64,000 nucleotides of DNA, taken from NCBI GenBank assembly GCA_964540535.1, contig CAZIMO010000002.1:124001-188000 (forward strand), in the 5' to 3' direction. Origin of the DNA: Fimenecus sp964540535. GTDB lineage: Bacteria; Bacillota; Clostridia; Oscillospirales; Acutalibacteraceae. Both the position numbers and the translations under genes were made by a program. This document shows positions 33,715 to 42,912 of the stretch, piece by piece; position 1 is the first letter of the stretch, and the number at the start of each line of letters is the position of its first letter. A model generated the notes under the pieces. The model had not been told where the DNA came from. It saw nothing but the letters and a program-made list of their open reading frames with translations, and ran no database searches.

Positions 33715-34285
33715 GCGTTCCTTGTTCGGAGTGAGAAAAAAGCCGTAAGTGAAACCGTAAAAATCAGGATTGAAATGTCTTCTGTATCTGCCTGGGGTGC
33801 GTTGGCGTCAAAGTCGTTTCCAAAGACCCTCATATTCGAGAAATTGAGTGTCTTCTCCTTTGGCGCATCCGGATAATTGAGCATTATATTCAAAAACAGA
33901 GAAAACGTCGCTGTACAATAGTTGCAAAGGCCCATCCTTTTGTAAGCACAGAACACGCAATTTAGCATACGAATCTCCAAAATTCATTTTAACATACAAT
34001 TTGTTCGGTATCGTATGCTAAATAAAGAAAGTGCCGCATATTTACTGTGCGGCACTTTCTTGTTGCCATTTGTTTTTAAAAATATTCATCACGGCAAAGG
34101 CGGCTGTTCTGCCGTCATTATAAAGCGTTTACACATTTCGTCAACACAAAACAGCAACAGAGAGTTGTTAGAGTTCCCAAAATATGTAATGGTGATTTAT
34201 ATATAAACAAAAAATGTTACACTGACGGAAAATTTGTTTAAAACAGTATAAGAAGCGTAGTCAAAAATATAGATTTTATAAGTTC
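33715..34285. other. Non-coding stretch after the hybrid kinase
   Basis: About 570 bp without a convincing gene. Minus-strand frames at 33642-33980 overlap the kinase end and show no family likeness or ribosome site. A strong hairpin lies at 34025-34062. The remainder is AT-rich and shows nothing further that I can name. Confidence 0.5.
34025..34062 (+). terminator. Strong terminator downstream of the hybrid kinase
   Basis: GAAAGTGCCGCA and TGCGGCACTTTC pair exactly around a 9-nt loop, ending in TTGTT. The distance from the kinase stop is about 310 bp. Confidence 0.7.
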
Positions 34286-34434
34286 TTGACTTAAATTTTT
34301 AATGTTTAATTGTCTTCTTTTGTAGCGTTTTGCACAGATTTTTATAAATTAACACAAAAACAAAAAGTCTTGAAATTCCTTATATATCAAGGAAAATCAA
34401 GACTTTTTAAGTGTAAAGATAATATAAAACAGAT
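34286..34434 (+). repeat. Copy 1 of a ~150-bp repeat with a central 20-bp hairpin
   Basis: The copy runs from TTGACTTAAATTTTTAATG to ATATAAAACAGAT. The hairpin at 34362-34408 (AGTCTTGA.../...TCAAGACT, 18 of 20 pairs) is flanked by A and T runs. Sequence outside the hairpin (TTTTGCAC..., TTTTTATAAATTA, AAGTGTAAAGAT) is also shared with copy 2 at 44747. It lies at the 3' side of the hydrogenase operon, which is transcribed toward it. Confidence 0.85.
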
Positions 34435-34496
34435 ATATAAAGCGAGCACAACGTTTGAAAATTAAAGCTACAAATGTAACTGATTTACGATTAGCT

Positions 34497-35918
34497 TTAT
34501 TTCAAAACAGATACAGCATCGCTGATTGTTTTTTCCAATGCTTCCTTGCCGTATTTGTCAACGTCGGTTTTATTTTTCTCACCGTGCGTCAGACAGCCTG
34601 CGCCGCCGATACAGCCGCCTGTGCAAGCCATTCCTTCAATAAAGTTGGCATCAAGCACATTTTTGCTCTTTTTAAGAAGAGCCACTTTGCAGGCTTCAAT
34701 TCCGTCGCAGATTGCAGGCTTTAAATGAAATTCAATATTCTGTTCCGCCAAAGCCTCAGCAACAGCATCTGAAAGACCGCCCGAACGTGCAAAAATTCTA
34801 CCGTAATATGATGCATTGTCAAGCACATCTTCTTCGAGAGTTGTAATATCAATATCCTTACTGTCATAAAGTGCCTGAAGCTCTTCAAAGGTCAGCACGC
34901 TGTCAACATAAGGCTTGACATGATCAAGCTGCACTTCCGATTTTTTTGCCGTACATGGACCGATAAACACAACTTTAGCATCCTTATCGGTTTCTTTTAT
35001 GTATTTTGCAAGCGTTGCCATCGGTGAAAGATTATGAGAAATATTCGGCACAAGATTCGGAAATGCGGACTTTATGTACTGCACAAATGCAGGACAACAT
35101 GAGCTTGTTAGAAATTCCTTTTCGCTCAGCTCCTTTGTTTCTGCCATCGCAACCATATCTGCACCAAGAGCGGCTTCAACAATGGTAAAGAATCCAAGCT
35201 GTTTAAGCCCTGAAATAACCTGACCGAGCTTTGCATAGTTAAACTGACTTGAAATTGACGGCGCAACTACGGCATATACCTTATATTTCTGATTGTTTTC
35301 ACTCTTTTTCAGCAAATCAATTACATTCAAAATATATGATTTATCGCTAATAGCACCGAATGGGCATTGGTAAACGCATGCACCGCACTGAATACATTTA
35401 TTGTTATCTATGGCGGCAGCATTATCCTCATTTATGGATATTGCCTTTATTTTGCAGGCGTTTTGGCAGGGGCGCTTACGGTTTACAATCGCAGCGAAGG
35501 GGCATACCTTTGCGCACTGACCGCATTCCACGCATTTTGATTTGTCAATATGCGCAACATGATTGTGGTCAAAAGAAATAGCGCCGCGCTTGCAGACATC
35601 CTCACACCTGTGGGCAAGACATCCTCTGCACGAATCCGTTACCTCGTAGCCTGCCGCAGGACATTCGTCACAGGCTATATCAATAACCTCAATAACATTG
35701 GGATTTTCTTTGTCTCCGCCGATTGCAAGCTTTACACGCTCGCTTAAAATTGCACGTTCTTTATAGACACAGCAGCGCATAGTAGAGGTTTTACCCGGTA
35801 CTATCGCCTGAGGTATGTCAAGTAAAGTCGGAAGCAGTGTATCATTCCACGCACGGTTGGCTACTTCACGCAGAACCTTATATTTCAAATACTGAATTTT
35901 GGTATCAAATTTTCTCAT
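34497..35918 (-). CDS. [FeFe] hydrogenase, monomeric group B-like
   Basis: The 473-residue protein has an N-terminal region with several [4Fe-4S] ferredoxin motifs (CRGCLAHRCEDVCKRG, CVECGQCAKVCPF, CIQCGACVYQCPF). The H-cluster domain shows L1 TSSCCPAF (about residue 270), L2 GPCTAKK and L3 MACTGGCIGGAG. These are the residues binding the active-site cluster, and both neighbouring cysteines of L1 are present, so catalysis is plausible. It reduces protons or oxidises H2 with ferredoxin as partner. It is the third gene of a coupled operon behind the sensory hydrogenase and a SpoIIE-type phosphatase. Maturases HydE/F/G are not in the window. Confidence 0.9.
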   Translation of the reverse strand: MRKFDTKIQYLKYKVLREVANRAWNDTLLPTLLDIPQAIVPGKTSTMRCCVYKERAILSERVKLAIGGDKENPNVIEVIDIACDECPAAGYEVTDSCRGCLAHRCEDVCKRGAISFDHNHVAHIDKSKCVECGQCAKVCPFAAIVNRKRPCQNACKIKAISINEDNAAAIDNNKCIQCGACVYQCPFGAISDKSYILNVIDLLKKSENNQKYKVYAVVAPSISSQFNYAKLGQVISGLKQLGFFTIVEAALGADMVAMAETKELSEKEFLTSSCCPAFVQYIKSAFPNLVPNISHNLSPMATLAKYIKETDKDAKVVFIGPCTAKKSEVQLDHVKPYVDSVLTFEELQALYDSKDIDITTLEEDVLDNASYYGRIFARSGGLSDAVAEALAEQNIEFHLKPAICDGIEACKVALLKKSKNVLDANFIEGMACTGGCIGGAGCLTHGEKNKTDVDKYGKEALEKTISDAVSVLK

Positions 35919-35930
35919 ACTGCCTTCTCC

Positions 35931-37103
35931 TTAGAAATAGCTTACTTTTATTCTCTTGCCCATTTTCTTGAGGCATTTTGAAAGCTCCTCAACAAGATTC
36001 ATCTTTATACTGAAATTAATGGGCAAATCAGGATTCTGATGAGCAGGATTTATTGCTCTACCGACATAAAAGTTTATATCTGTCGCTTCTTCAAAGAGCA
36101 ACCGGCAAATCAGCGATGCACCGTCGTTTTTAAAGCCCCAGTGCTCATATTGCTTGTTCTCACCGAGATAATCCTTTGCGTATTCAAGCACTCTGTTAAC
36201 AGTGATAACACCCTCGGTTACAAGGTCAACGCCCTCAAGCTCGGCAATCGGCGGAACATCGCTCTGCTCAAAATTAAGCGAAGCTTTAAGAGGCTTTCTT
36301 AAAAATTTTGCAGCGATTGATGAGGTTGTGCCGCCGCAGATAATATGCTTGCCCTCTTTTGAGAAAAAGAGGGACATCATTCGGTCGGCATCGTCACGGT
36401 TTGACGGGGGACCGAAAAGAATATTCATAGGCTCTCTTTTGCGTATGCGGACAACACATGCAGTGGCATCATCGCCGGGTTCATGGCCGTAAAGATTGTT
36501 ACATTCATCAATAAGCATTGTCGAAAGCGTTTTTGCGGTGTACCCAACATGGGCAAGAACTTCCATAAAGCTTATAATATCCTCTCTCTTCCAACCGAAA
36601 TTATAGGATGTGCCAATTCCTGCGTGGGGGCAGCCGTCGCTCATAGCAATGAAAATATCGTTTTCCTGCAATTTAATGACGGATTTAAAAATCTTCTTTC
36701 CGCCGATATTCATTTCTGTTTTCGGGTAGTCCCAATTCTGTTCATCACGTATAATAATGGCGTGCGGGTTGTCATATTGAATAAGCTCTGCAGTCTGATT
36801 CTTTTTCAAATCAATAATTGTAAATGTGGAATATGCAACACCTCTGACCGAACAAACGGGAAGCGTTGCGGCAATAGTTTCAACACACTCTTCCAAAGAC
36901 AGACCTTCTGCAAGCATTGTCGAAATGATTTTTGACGTGAGTGTAGAGAGAATACTTGCTTTAACACCGCTTCCAAGACCGTCGGATAAAACAATAATAG
37001 TAGAATCGTCGTTCGGCTCCACAATTTCAACATGATCTCCGCAAAGCTCTTCTCCGTGATGATTTATACTTTTATATCCGATATCAGCACATAAATCATT
37101 CAT
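35931..37103 (-). CDS. SpoIIE/PP2C-type serine phosphatase in the hydrogenase operon
   Basis: The 390-residue protein carries the PPM-type phosphatase metal sites: IIVLSDGLGSGVKAS, IFIAMSDGCPHAGIG and EPGDDATACVVRI. The C-terminal ~150 residues (from about MNILFGPPSNRDDADRMM) form an extra domain of unknown role. It starts 8 nt inside the end of the sensory hydrogenase gene (AATGAATGA), so the two are translationally coupled. The hydrogenase follows after 12 nt. From the context it probably relays the redox or H2 signal by dephosphorylating a Ser/Thr protein; the target is unknown. Confidence 0.85.
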   Translation of the reverse strand: MNDLCADIGYKSINHHGEELCGDHVEIVEPNDDSTIIVLSDGLGSGVKASILSTLTSKIISTMLAEGLSLEECVETIAATLPVCSVRGVAYSTFTIIDLKKNQTAELIQYDNPHAIIIRDEQNWDYPKTEMNIGGKKIFKSVIKLQENDIFIAMSDGCPHAGIGTSYNFGWKREDIISFMEVLAHVGYTAKTLSTMLIDECNNLYGHEPGDDATACVVRIRKREPMNILFGPPSNRDDADRMMSLFFSKEGKHIICGGTTSSIAAKFLRKPLKASLNFEQSDVPPIAELEGVDLVTEGVITVNRVLEYAKDYLGENKQYEHWGFKNDGASLICRLLFEEATDINFYVGRAINPAHQNPDLPINFSIKMNLVEELSKCLKKMGKRIKVSYF

Positions 37104-38775
37104 TGATTATTGACTCCTTCAGCTTTGCAAGAGCAATTTTTGTTTCTGCGGCTGTTTCTCCGAGAAGAGAAGCAATTTCCTGAACAATCCGCATCTGCTT
37201 TTCAACAACTTTATCAGCAACCTCTACTGTCTGACGGCTGATATCCTCTTTCTTTTCTCTTTCATACTGCTCGTCGGTAACATCACGCATAATGCCGACA
37301 AGCATTCTTGAGTCACGGTCATACACAATAGTCTGGTCAACATACCGTCTGTATTCGGCTAAATAAACACGCTCGTTGTGAATTCCTCTGCCTGTATCAC
37401 GAACCTGCATAAATGGGGACGGGTCAAGTATTCTTATAACTTGAGTGCCGAGAACGTCTGAATCGTAACGGATATTCATAATTTCCTTTGCCGCTTTGTT
37501 AATCTGTTGTACCTCAAGCTGCTCGTTAAGAACAATAAGACCGTTAGGCGAATTGTGAACAACCGCGTCAGAAAAGCTTTCTGCCTTGTCTTTAAGGAAG
37601 GGCAGACACATTGAAATTTCCGCTTTGCCCTGAATAATAGCCGCCGCCTTTTCACGGCAGGTGTTGTATCCGCAAGAGCCGCAGTTAAGCTCCTGCGACG
37701 GCTTGAATTTACCCATCTGACGAAGAACGGCATTGATTTCGCTCTCACTGGGCTGCGGCAAACGCTGTTCAATAAACTCAAAGTTCTTTTTTAAATCTTT
37801 AGCATCAGGCTGAGAAACCTCAAAATCTTTTGTGCCTGCGTAATTTGCAATGGTTATGTAATCCTTTACGGTCTCTGTGCGGTGGTATTTTTCCATAACG
37901 GGACCGCCTATGCAGCTTCCCACGCAAGCAGACATTTCAATAAAGCACTTGTGGATTTTACCGCTTTCAATATCTTTCAGCGCGGCGATGCAGTTTTCAA
38001 TACCGTCAAGAGCAAGATATGTATAGCCTGTATTTTCTTGAGCCATAGTTTTAAGTACGCCGCCGGTTGTCGGGAAAAAGCGCGCGCGGCTGCAAATATC
38101 GTTATCCGTTTCATGCTCAATCTCAATTTTTTCAGCCTTAAGCCATTCAGTTAATTCCTCAAATGTCAGAACTGCATCAACAATGCCTTCATAATGCTCT
38201 GCTTCGTCCTTTTTTGCAACACACGGTCCGATAAAAACGGTTTTTGCATTTTGGTAACGCTTTTTTATATCTTTGCAATGCGCCTGCATAGGTGAATCAA
38301 TATCCGCAAGATACCCGAGCGCAAAAGGATAGTGCTTCTGAATAAGAAGATTTACCGAGTGACAGCAGGAAGAAATTATAATATCTCTGTCATCTTCTTT
38401 GACCATTCGCTCATATTCATTTTTTACTATGGTTGCGCCGATGGCTGTTTCCTCTGCATCATAAAAGCCCAGCTTTTTAAGAGCTTTTCTCATTGCATTG
38501 ATGCCGGCTCCGCCATAATTGGCAACAAAAGAGGGAGCAAGGCTGACAATAACAGGGTCGCCTGACTGCAAAAGAACCTTGACTTTTTCTGTTTCATCAA
38601 CAATTTCTTTTGCGTTCTGCGGGCAGACAACAAAGCACTGTCCGCAAAGAATACATTCATTGCCGATAATGTGAGCCTGATTTCCCGAAAAGCGGATTGC
38701 TTTTACAGGACAGTGGCGAATGCATTTATAACAGTTTTTGCAGTTTGATTTTTTTAATGTCAAACAATTCGGCAT
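37096..38775 (-). CDS. hydS: Sensory [FeFe] hydrogenase with PAS domain (HydS-like, group C)
   Basis: The 559-residue protein has two [4Fe-4S] motifs at the N-terminus (CKNCYKCIRHCPVK and CILCGQCFVVCPQ) and an H-cluster domain with L1 SSCCHSV, L2 GPCVAKKDE and L3 MSACVGSCIGGP. An additional Fe-S motif CGSCGYNTCREKA follows (about residue 365), and then a PAS domain (GLIVLNEQLEVQQINKAA). A C-terminal helical end completes it. This is the architecture of putative redox/H2-sensing hydrogenases described in Ruminococcus. The PAS domain and coupled phosphatase indicate signalling more than bulk catalysis. The L1 motif differs from catalytic enzymes (H after CC instead of P). Confidence 0.85.
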   Translation of the reverse strand: MPNCLTLKKSNCKNCYKCIRHCPVKAIRFSGNQAHIIGNECILCGQCFVVCPQNAKEIVDETEKVKVLLQSGDPVIVSLAPSFVANYGGAGINAMRKALKKLGFYDAEETAIGATIVKNEYERMVKEDDRDIIISSCCHSVNLLIQKHYPFALGYLADIDSPMQAHCKDIKKRYQNAKTVFIGPCVAKKDEAEHYEGIVDAVLTFEELTEWLKAEKIEIEHETDNDICSRARFFPTTGGVLKTMAQENTGYTYLALDGIENCIAALKDIESGKIHKCFIEMSACVGSCIGGPVMEKYHRTETVKDYITIANYAGTKDFEVSQPDAKDLKKNFEFIEQRLPQPSESEINAVLRQMGKFKPSQELNCGSCGYNTCREKAAAIIQGKAEISMCLPFLKDKAESFSDAVVHNSPNGLIVLNEQLEVQQINKAAKEIMNIRYDSDVLGTQVIRILDPSPFMQVRDTGRGIHNERVYLAEYRRYVDQTIVYDRDSRMLVGIMRDVTDEQYEREKKEDISRQTVEVADKVVEKQMRIVQEIASLLGETAAETKIALAKLKESIINE

Positions 38776-38844
38776 AATCAGTTACATCCTTTCGCTTTTT
38801 TAGTGTTTTTTGAGTTAAGTATATTTAAGTATAATAGCATTAAC

Positions 38845-38874
38845 GGTTACACATACCGTTCGGTAAGTGTAACC
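38845..38874. promoter_or_regulatory. 30-bp palindrome upstream of the hydrogenase operon
   Basis: GGTTACAC-AT-ACCG and CGGT-AA-GTGTAAC-C mirror each other around TT, with one mismatched position. It sits 70 bp upstream of the sensory hydrogenase start and just ahead of an AT-rich stretch with TATTATACT/TATACT boxes. It lacks a T run, so an operator is likelier than a terminator. Confidence 0.55.
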
Positions 38875-38933
38875 TTATTTTAATAAATGCTTATAAAGAT
38901 TTTTGCAAAGCTTGCATAAATAAAAACGGAATT

Positions 38934-39173
38934 TTAAAGCTTTGCTATTATGTTTTCTTCAAAGAATGCTTTAACTGTTTCGGGAGTTACTGAATAAAAC
39001 TCACCGTCTACCGTTACGCATACACCCTGTTGGCATTTGCCCATACAGAATGTGCCGCCAAGCTCAACTTTATCGTCGAGATTATTCTCACCGATAAGGT
39101 ACTGAAGCTGTTCAACAACCTGACGTGAACCTTTAATGTGGCAGGAACTGCCGATGCAAACCGTAACTTTCAT
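38934..39173 (-). CDS. Thioredoxin-like [2Fe-2S] ferredoxin (NuoE/HydC-like)
   Basis: From ATG 39173 the protein has 79 residues, with VCIGSSCHIKGS and GTFCMGKCQQGVCV giving the C-x4-C ... C-x3-C pattern of thioredoxin-fold [2Fe-2S] proteins. GTG 39206 would add 11 residues; neither start has a good ribosome site. It probably passes electrons to or from the hydrogenases downstream. It is separated from the hydS operon by the palindrome region and may be transcribed separately. Confidence 0.85.
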   Translation of the reverse strand: MKVTVCIGSSCHIKGSRQVVEQLQYLIGENNLDDKVELGGTFCMGKCQQGVCVTVDGEFYSVTPETVKAFFEENIIAKL

Positions 39174-39286
39174 TATTTTAATCGCCATGCGATACAGCAA
39201 TCGCACAAAAAGCTATATAAAAAGAGCTTTCTGTGCACGGTATCGTTCCTTTCTTTGTATTGTTTATTCTAACTTTTTTATCCGAA

Positions 39287-40036
39287 TTATTCGTAATCTA
39301 CAACATCTACCCATGAAAGAAGGAATTCCCTTTCGGCTTTGTTGCCTTTAACTGACTGTGATGCGGCAACAATGGGCATCCACTTTTGAACATACTGTCT
39401 TGCAGTATTGCTCTTTTTACAGAATGTGTCAAGATAGGTTCTTGCGCCGTCAATGTCACCGTTCAGCCAGAAGAGGAGATAGGTTCTTGCGGCATCTGCG
39501 GAAGCATTGCCTTGCGTTGCGTGTGACCAGTCAATAATATACGGTGTTCCGTCTTCGGTAATTATAATGTTTGATGGGTTAAAATCGCCGTGGCAAACCT
39601 TTTTGTGCTTGGGCATACCCTCAAGACGTGTGTGAAGATCATAACGTGTTGTTGCGTCAAGGGTACTTTGACAGATTTTTCTTGTCATTTTATCCTTAAG
39701 CTTGTTAAGAAGAGGACTTTCCTTTGAATGAACGCCGAGCTGAATATCGACAAGAAGCTCAATGTATTCGTTTTTCTTTTCGGGGTTTTCCTCCATAAGC
39801 TGTTGGAGTGTTTTGCCTTTAATATACTGCGAAACAATAGCCCATTTGCCGTCAATCATGGTTACTTCAAGAATTTTAGGGATATTAAGCCCTGTTTCTT
39901 CAATTCTTGCCTGATTAAGAGCCTCGTTGAGAACATCTGCCTTGGAATAGTCTGAATTGAAAACTTTAACGCATCTTTCACCGTCACGGTAAACTGTTTT
40001 ATTGTTTCTTACTGCTATTACTCTGTCAAGTTTCAT
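39287..40036 (-). CDS. Phosphotransferase/kinase-like protein of the APH family
   Basis: The 249-residue protein has an N-terminal lobe (GERCVKVFNSDYSKADVLNE), the hinge AIVSQYIKGKTLQQLM, the catalytic loop VCHGDFNPSNIII (HGDxxxxN) and the metal-binding YIIDWSHATQGN. This is the choline/aminoglycoside-kinase fold, similar to small thiamine-kinase-like proteins. It starts 18 nt after adhE ends and is probably in the same transcript. Its substrate is unknown. Confidence 0.75.
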   Translation of the reverse strand: MKLDRVIAVRNNKTVYRDGERCVKVFNSDYSKADVLNEALNQARIEETGLNIPKILEVTMIDGKWAIVSQYIKGKTLQQLMEENPEKKNEYIELLVDIQLGVHSKESPLLNKLKDKMTRKICQSTLDATTRYDLHTRLEGMPKHKKVCHGDFNPSNIIITEDGTPYIIDWSHATQGNASADAARTYLLFWLNGDIDGARTYLDTFCKKSNTARQYVQKWMPIVAASQSVKGNKAEREFLLSWVDVVDYE

Positions 40037-40054
40037 TACGGTAGCCTCCTTTTA

Positions 40055-42757
40055 TTATGCTTTTTTGCCTTTGCGGTATGTCTTTTTTACTTTATCAATT
40101 AATGTATCCGTTTCAATATTGTCTTCTGTGGGCATTTTTGCCTCTGTAAAATGCTTGCCGTAGTAAGCGTTAAGATACATCTGCTTGATTTCGCTCATGA
40201 GAGGATATCTGGGGTTAGCGCCTGTGCATTGGTCGTCAAATGCCTGTTCCACCATTTCGTCAAGCGTGCCTAAAAATGTTTCTTCGTCAATGCCGTAATC
40301 TTTAATTGTTTCCTTAATGCCTACTTTTGCTTTAAGCTCATTTACGGCTTTGATAAGATTTTCAAGCTTTTCTTTGTTATTTTTACCGCCGAGTCCGAGA
40401 TAATCGGCAACTTCGGCATAGCGTGCCAGCGTGTGCGGATGGTCATACTGTGAAAATGTACCCATTTTTGCAGGCGCTTCTGCTGCGTTGAAACGAAGAA
40501 CCTCTTCAATCATAAGAGCATTTGCCACGCCGTGCGGCAGATGATGGAACGCGCCGAGCTTGTGAGCCATTGAGTGGCATACGCCGAGGAAGGCGTTTGC
40601 GAATGCCATACCTGCCATTGTTGCGGCGTTTGCCATCTTTTCTCTTGCTTCAATATCTGTCTGACCGTTTTCATAAGCACGGGGAAGATATTTGAAAATA
40701 TTTTTAAGAGCTCCGAGTGCAAGAGAATCTGTGTAATCTGTTGCAAGCATTGCCGCATAAGCCTCAAGTGCGTGTGTTACGGCATCTATACCCGATGCAG
40801 CTGTAAGTCCTTTAGGAGCGGACATATGGAAATCCGTATCAATAATTGCCATATTGGGAAGAAGCTCGTAATCGGCAAGAGGATATTTAACACCTGTTTC
40901 CTCATCTGTGATAACTGCAAAAGGTGTAACCTCCGAGCCTGTACCTGCCGAAGTGGGGATTGCAATAAAGTATGCCTTTTCACCCATTTTGGGGAATGTA
41001 TAAACACGCTTACGGATATCAATAAATCTCATTGCCATATCCATAAAGTCTGCTTCCGGATGCTCATAAAGCACCCACATAATTTTTGCCGCATCCATAG
41101 CTGAGCCGCCGCCGAGTGCGATGATTGTATCAGGCTTAAATGCCGCCATTTGCGCAGCTCCGTCTTTTGCATTTTTAAGTGTTGGGTCGGGCTGAACGTT
41201 AAAGAAGGTCGTATGAGCTACGCCGATTTCGTCAAGTTTATCTGTAATCGGTTTTGTGTAGCCGTTTTCATAAAGGAAGGTGTCTGTTACAATAAATGCT
41301 TTTTTAGCGCTCCGTACAGTTTTAAGCTCGTCAAGAGCTACCGGCAAGCAGCCTTTTTTGATATAAACCTTTTCAGGAGCACGGAACCAAAGCATATTTT
41401 CCCTTCTTTCTGCGACTGTCTTAATATTGATAAGATGCTTTACGCCTACATTTTCCGAAACTGAATTGCCGCCCCATGAGCCGCAGCCGAGTGTAAGCGA
41501 CGGAGCGAGTTTGAAGTTATAAAGGTCGCCGATTCCGCCGTGAGATGAAGGTGTATTCACAAGAATACGGCATGTTTTCATTCTTGCGGCAAATTCATCG
41601 AGCTTTTCTTTTTCCGTAACTTCGTTAAGATATACGGAAGATGTGTGACCGTAACCGCCGTCGGCAATAAGATGCTCTGCTTTTCCGAGCGCATCTTCAA
41701 AATTTTCTGCCTTATACATAGCAAGGACAGGAGAAAGCTTTTCGTGAGCAAATTCTTCGCTTATATCTACGTTTTCAACTTCGCCTATAAGGATTTTTGT
41801 GCCTTCGGGAACTTCTATTCCTGCAAGCTCTGCAATTCTTGCGGCAGACTGACCGACGATCTTTGCGTTAAGAGCTCCGTTGATTAATATAGTCTTTCTT
41901 ACTTTTTCTGTTTCTGCATCATTGAGGAAATAGCATCCTCTTGCGGCAAATTCCGATTTAACTGCATCATAAATATTTTCAAGTACAATAACCGACTGCT
42001 CGGAAGCGCAAATCATACCGTTGTCAAAAGTCTTTGAGTGAATAATTGAGTTAACGGCAAGAAGAATATCAGCGCTGTCGTCAATAATGGCAGGTGTATT
42101 GCCTGCGCCGACACCGAGTGCCGGTTTACCGCTTGAATATGCCGCCTTAACCATACCGGGACCGCCTGTTGCAAGAATAATGTCTGCTTCTTTCATAACC
42201 GTGTTTGTCATATCGAGAGATGGAACATCAATCCAGTCAATAATTCCTTCGGGAGCGCCTGCCTCTACGGCTGCTTCAAGAATAAGCTTTGCGGCGGCAA
42301 TCGTTGAATTTTTAGCTCTCGGATGCGGTGAAATGATGATTGCATTGCGTGTTTTAAGAGCAAGAAGGCACTTGAAAATCGCAGTAGATGTGGGGTTCGT
42401 GGTGGGAATAACTGCGGCAATAACGCCGATAGGCTCTGCAATTTTTTTAATACCAAAAGCCTTATCTTCCTCGATAACACCGCAAGTTTTTGTGTTTTTA
42501 TAAGCGTTATAGATGTATTCAGCGGCATAGTTGTTTTTAATAACCTTGTCTTCAACAACGCCCATGCCTGTTTCTTTTACAGCCATTTTTGCAAGAGGAA
42601 TTCTTGCTTTATTTGCGGCTGAAGCTGCCGCAAGAAAAATTTTATCAACCTGCTCCTGCGTGTATAAAGCAAATTTCTGTTGAGCTTCTCTTGTACGGGA
42701 GATAGCTTCTTCAAGCTTTTCAACGCTGTCAATTATTGCGTATTTCTCTGTTTCCAT
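40055..42757 (-). CDS. adhE: Bifunctional acetaldehyde-CoA/alcohol dehydrogenase
   Basis: At 900 residues it has the full AdhE length. The N-terminal aldehyde dehydrogenase half carries the catalytic Cys in GMICASEQS (about residue 249). The C-terminal iron-dependent alcohol dehydrogenase half carries GGGSAMDAAK and the iron-binding HSMAHKLGAFHHLPHG (about residues 728-743). It reduces acetyl-CoA to ethanol with two NADH, and forms spirosomes in known members. The ATG at 42757 follows AGGAGG. A Rex-type operator lies 60 bp upstream and a LysR regulator gene precedes it on the same strand. Confidence 0.96.
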   Translation of the reverse strand: METEKYAIIDSVEKLEEAISRTREAQQKFALYTQEQVDKIFLAAASAANKARIPLAKMAVKETGMGVVEDKVIKNNYAAEYIYNAYKNTKTCGVIEEDKAFGIKKIAEPIGVIAAVIPTTNPTSTAIFKCLLALKTRNAIIISPHPRAKNSTIAAAKLILEAAVEAGAPEGIIDWIDVPSLDMTNTVMKEADIILATGGPGMVKAAYSSGKPALGVGAGNTPAIIDDSADILLAVNSIIHSKTFDNGMICASEQSVIVLENIYDAVKSEFAARGCYFLNDAETEKVRKTILINGALNAKIVGQSAARIAELAGIEVPEGTKILIGEVENVDISEEFAHEKLSPVLAMYKAENFEDALGKAEHLIADGGYGHTSSVYLNEVTEKEKLDEFAARMKTCRILVNTPSSHGGIGDLYNFKLAPSLTLGCGSWGGNSVSENVGVKHLINIKTVAERRENMLWFRAPEKVYIKKGCLPVALDELKTVRSAKKAFIVTDTFLYENGYTKPITDKLDEIGVAHTTFFNVQPDPTLKNAKDGAAQMAAFKPDTIIALGGGSAMDAAKIMWVLYEHPEADFMDMAMRFIDIRKRVYTFPKMGEKAYFIAIPTSAGTGSEVTPFAVITDEETGVKYPLADYELLPNMAIIDTDFHMSAPKGLTAASGIDAVTHALEAYAAMLATDYTDSLALGALKNIFKYLPRAYENGQTDIEAREKMANAATMAGMAFANAFLGVCHSMAHKLGAFHHLPHGVANALMIEEVLRFNAAEAPAKMGTFSQYDHPHTLARYAEVADYLGLGGKNNKEKLENLIKAVNELKAKVGIKETIKDYGIDEETFLGTLDEMVEQAFDDQCTGANPRYPLMSEIKQMYLNAYYGKHFTEAKMPTEDNIETDTLIDKVKKTYRKGKKA

Positions 42758-42817
42758 TTGTATCCTCCTGAAATATAATATTTATATATAAAATAACAGA
42801 TTAGCCTTTTTCTGACA

Positions 42818-42835
42818 TCGTTAATATTTTAACAT
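42818..42835. promoter_or_regulatory. Probable Rex (NADH/NAD+ sensor) operator upstream of adhE
   Basis: TCGTTAATATTTTAACAT fits the clostridial Rex consensus TTGTTAANNNNTTAACAA at all but the outermost positions. In clostridia Rex represses adhE when NADH is low. No rex gene is in the window. Confidence 0.6.
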
Positions 42836-42912
42836 TGTTTTTTGCGTATAGGAATTCTTAAAACATATAACCGGTATTATCATTATGTATAATACCTTAA
42901 GTATGCGCAGTA

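Noticed and set aside
33642..33980. 112-residue minus-strand frame after the hybrid kinase
   Set aside because: It overlaps the kinase end, lacks a ribosome site and recognisable domains.
38845..38874. Palindrome read as a Rex operator
   Set aside because: It lacks the TTGTTAA-N4-TTAACAA pattern; the match at 42818 fits Rex, this one does not.
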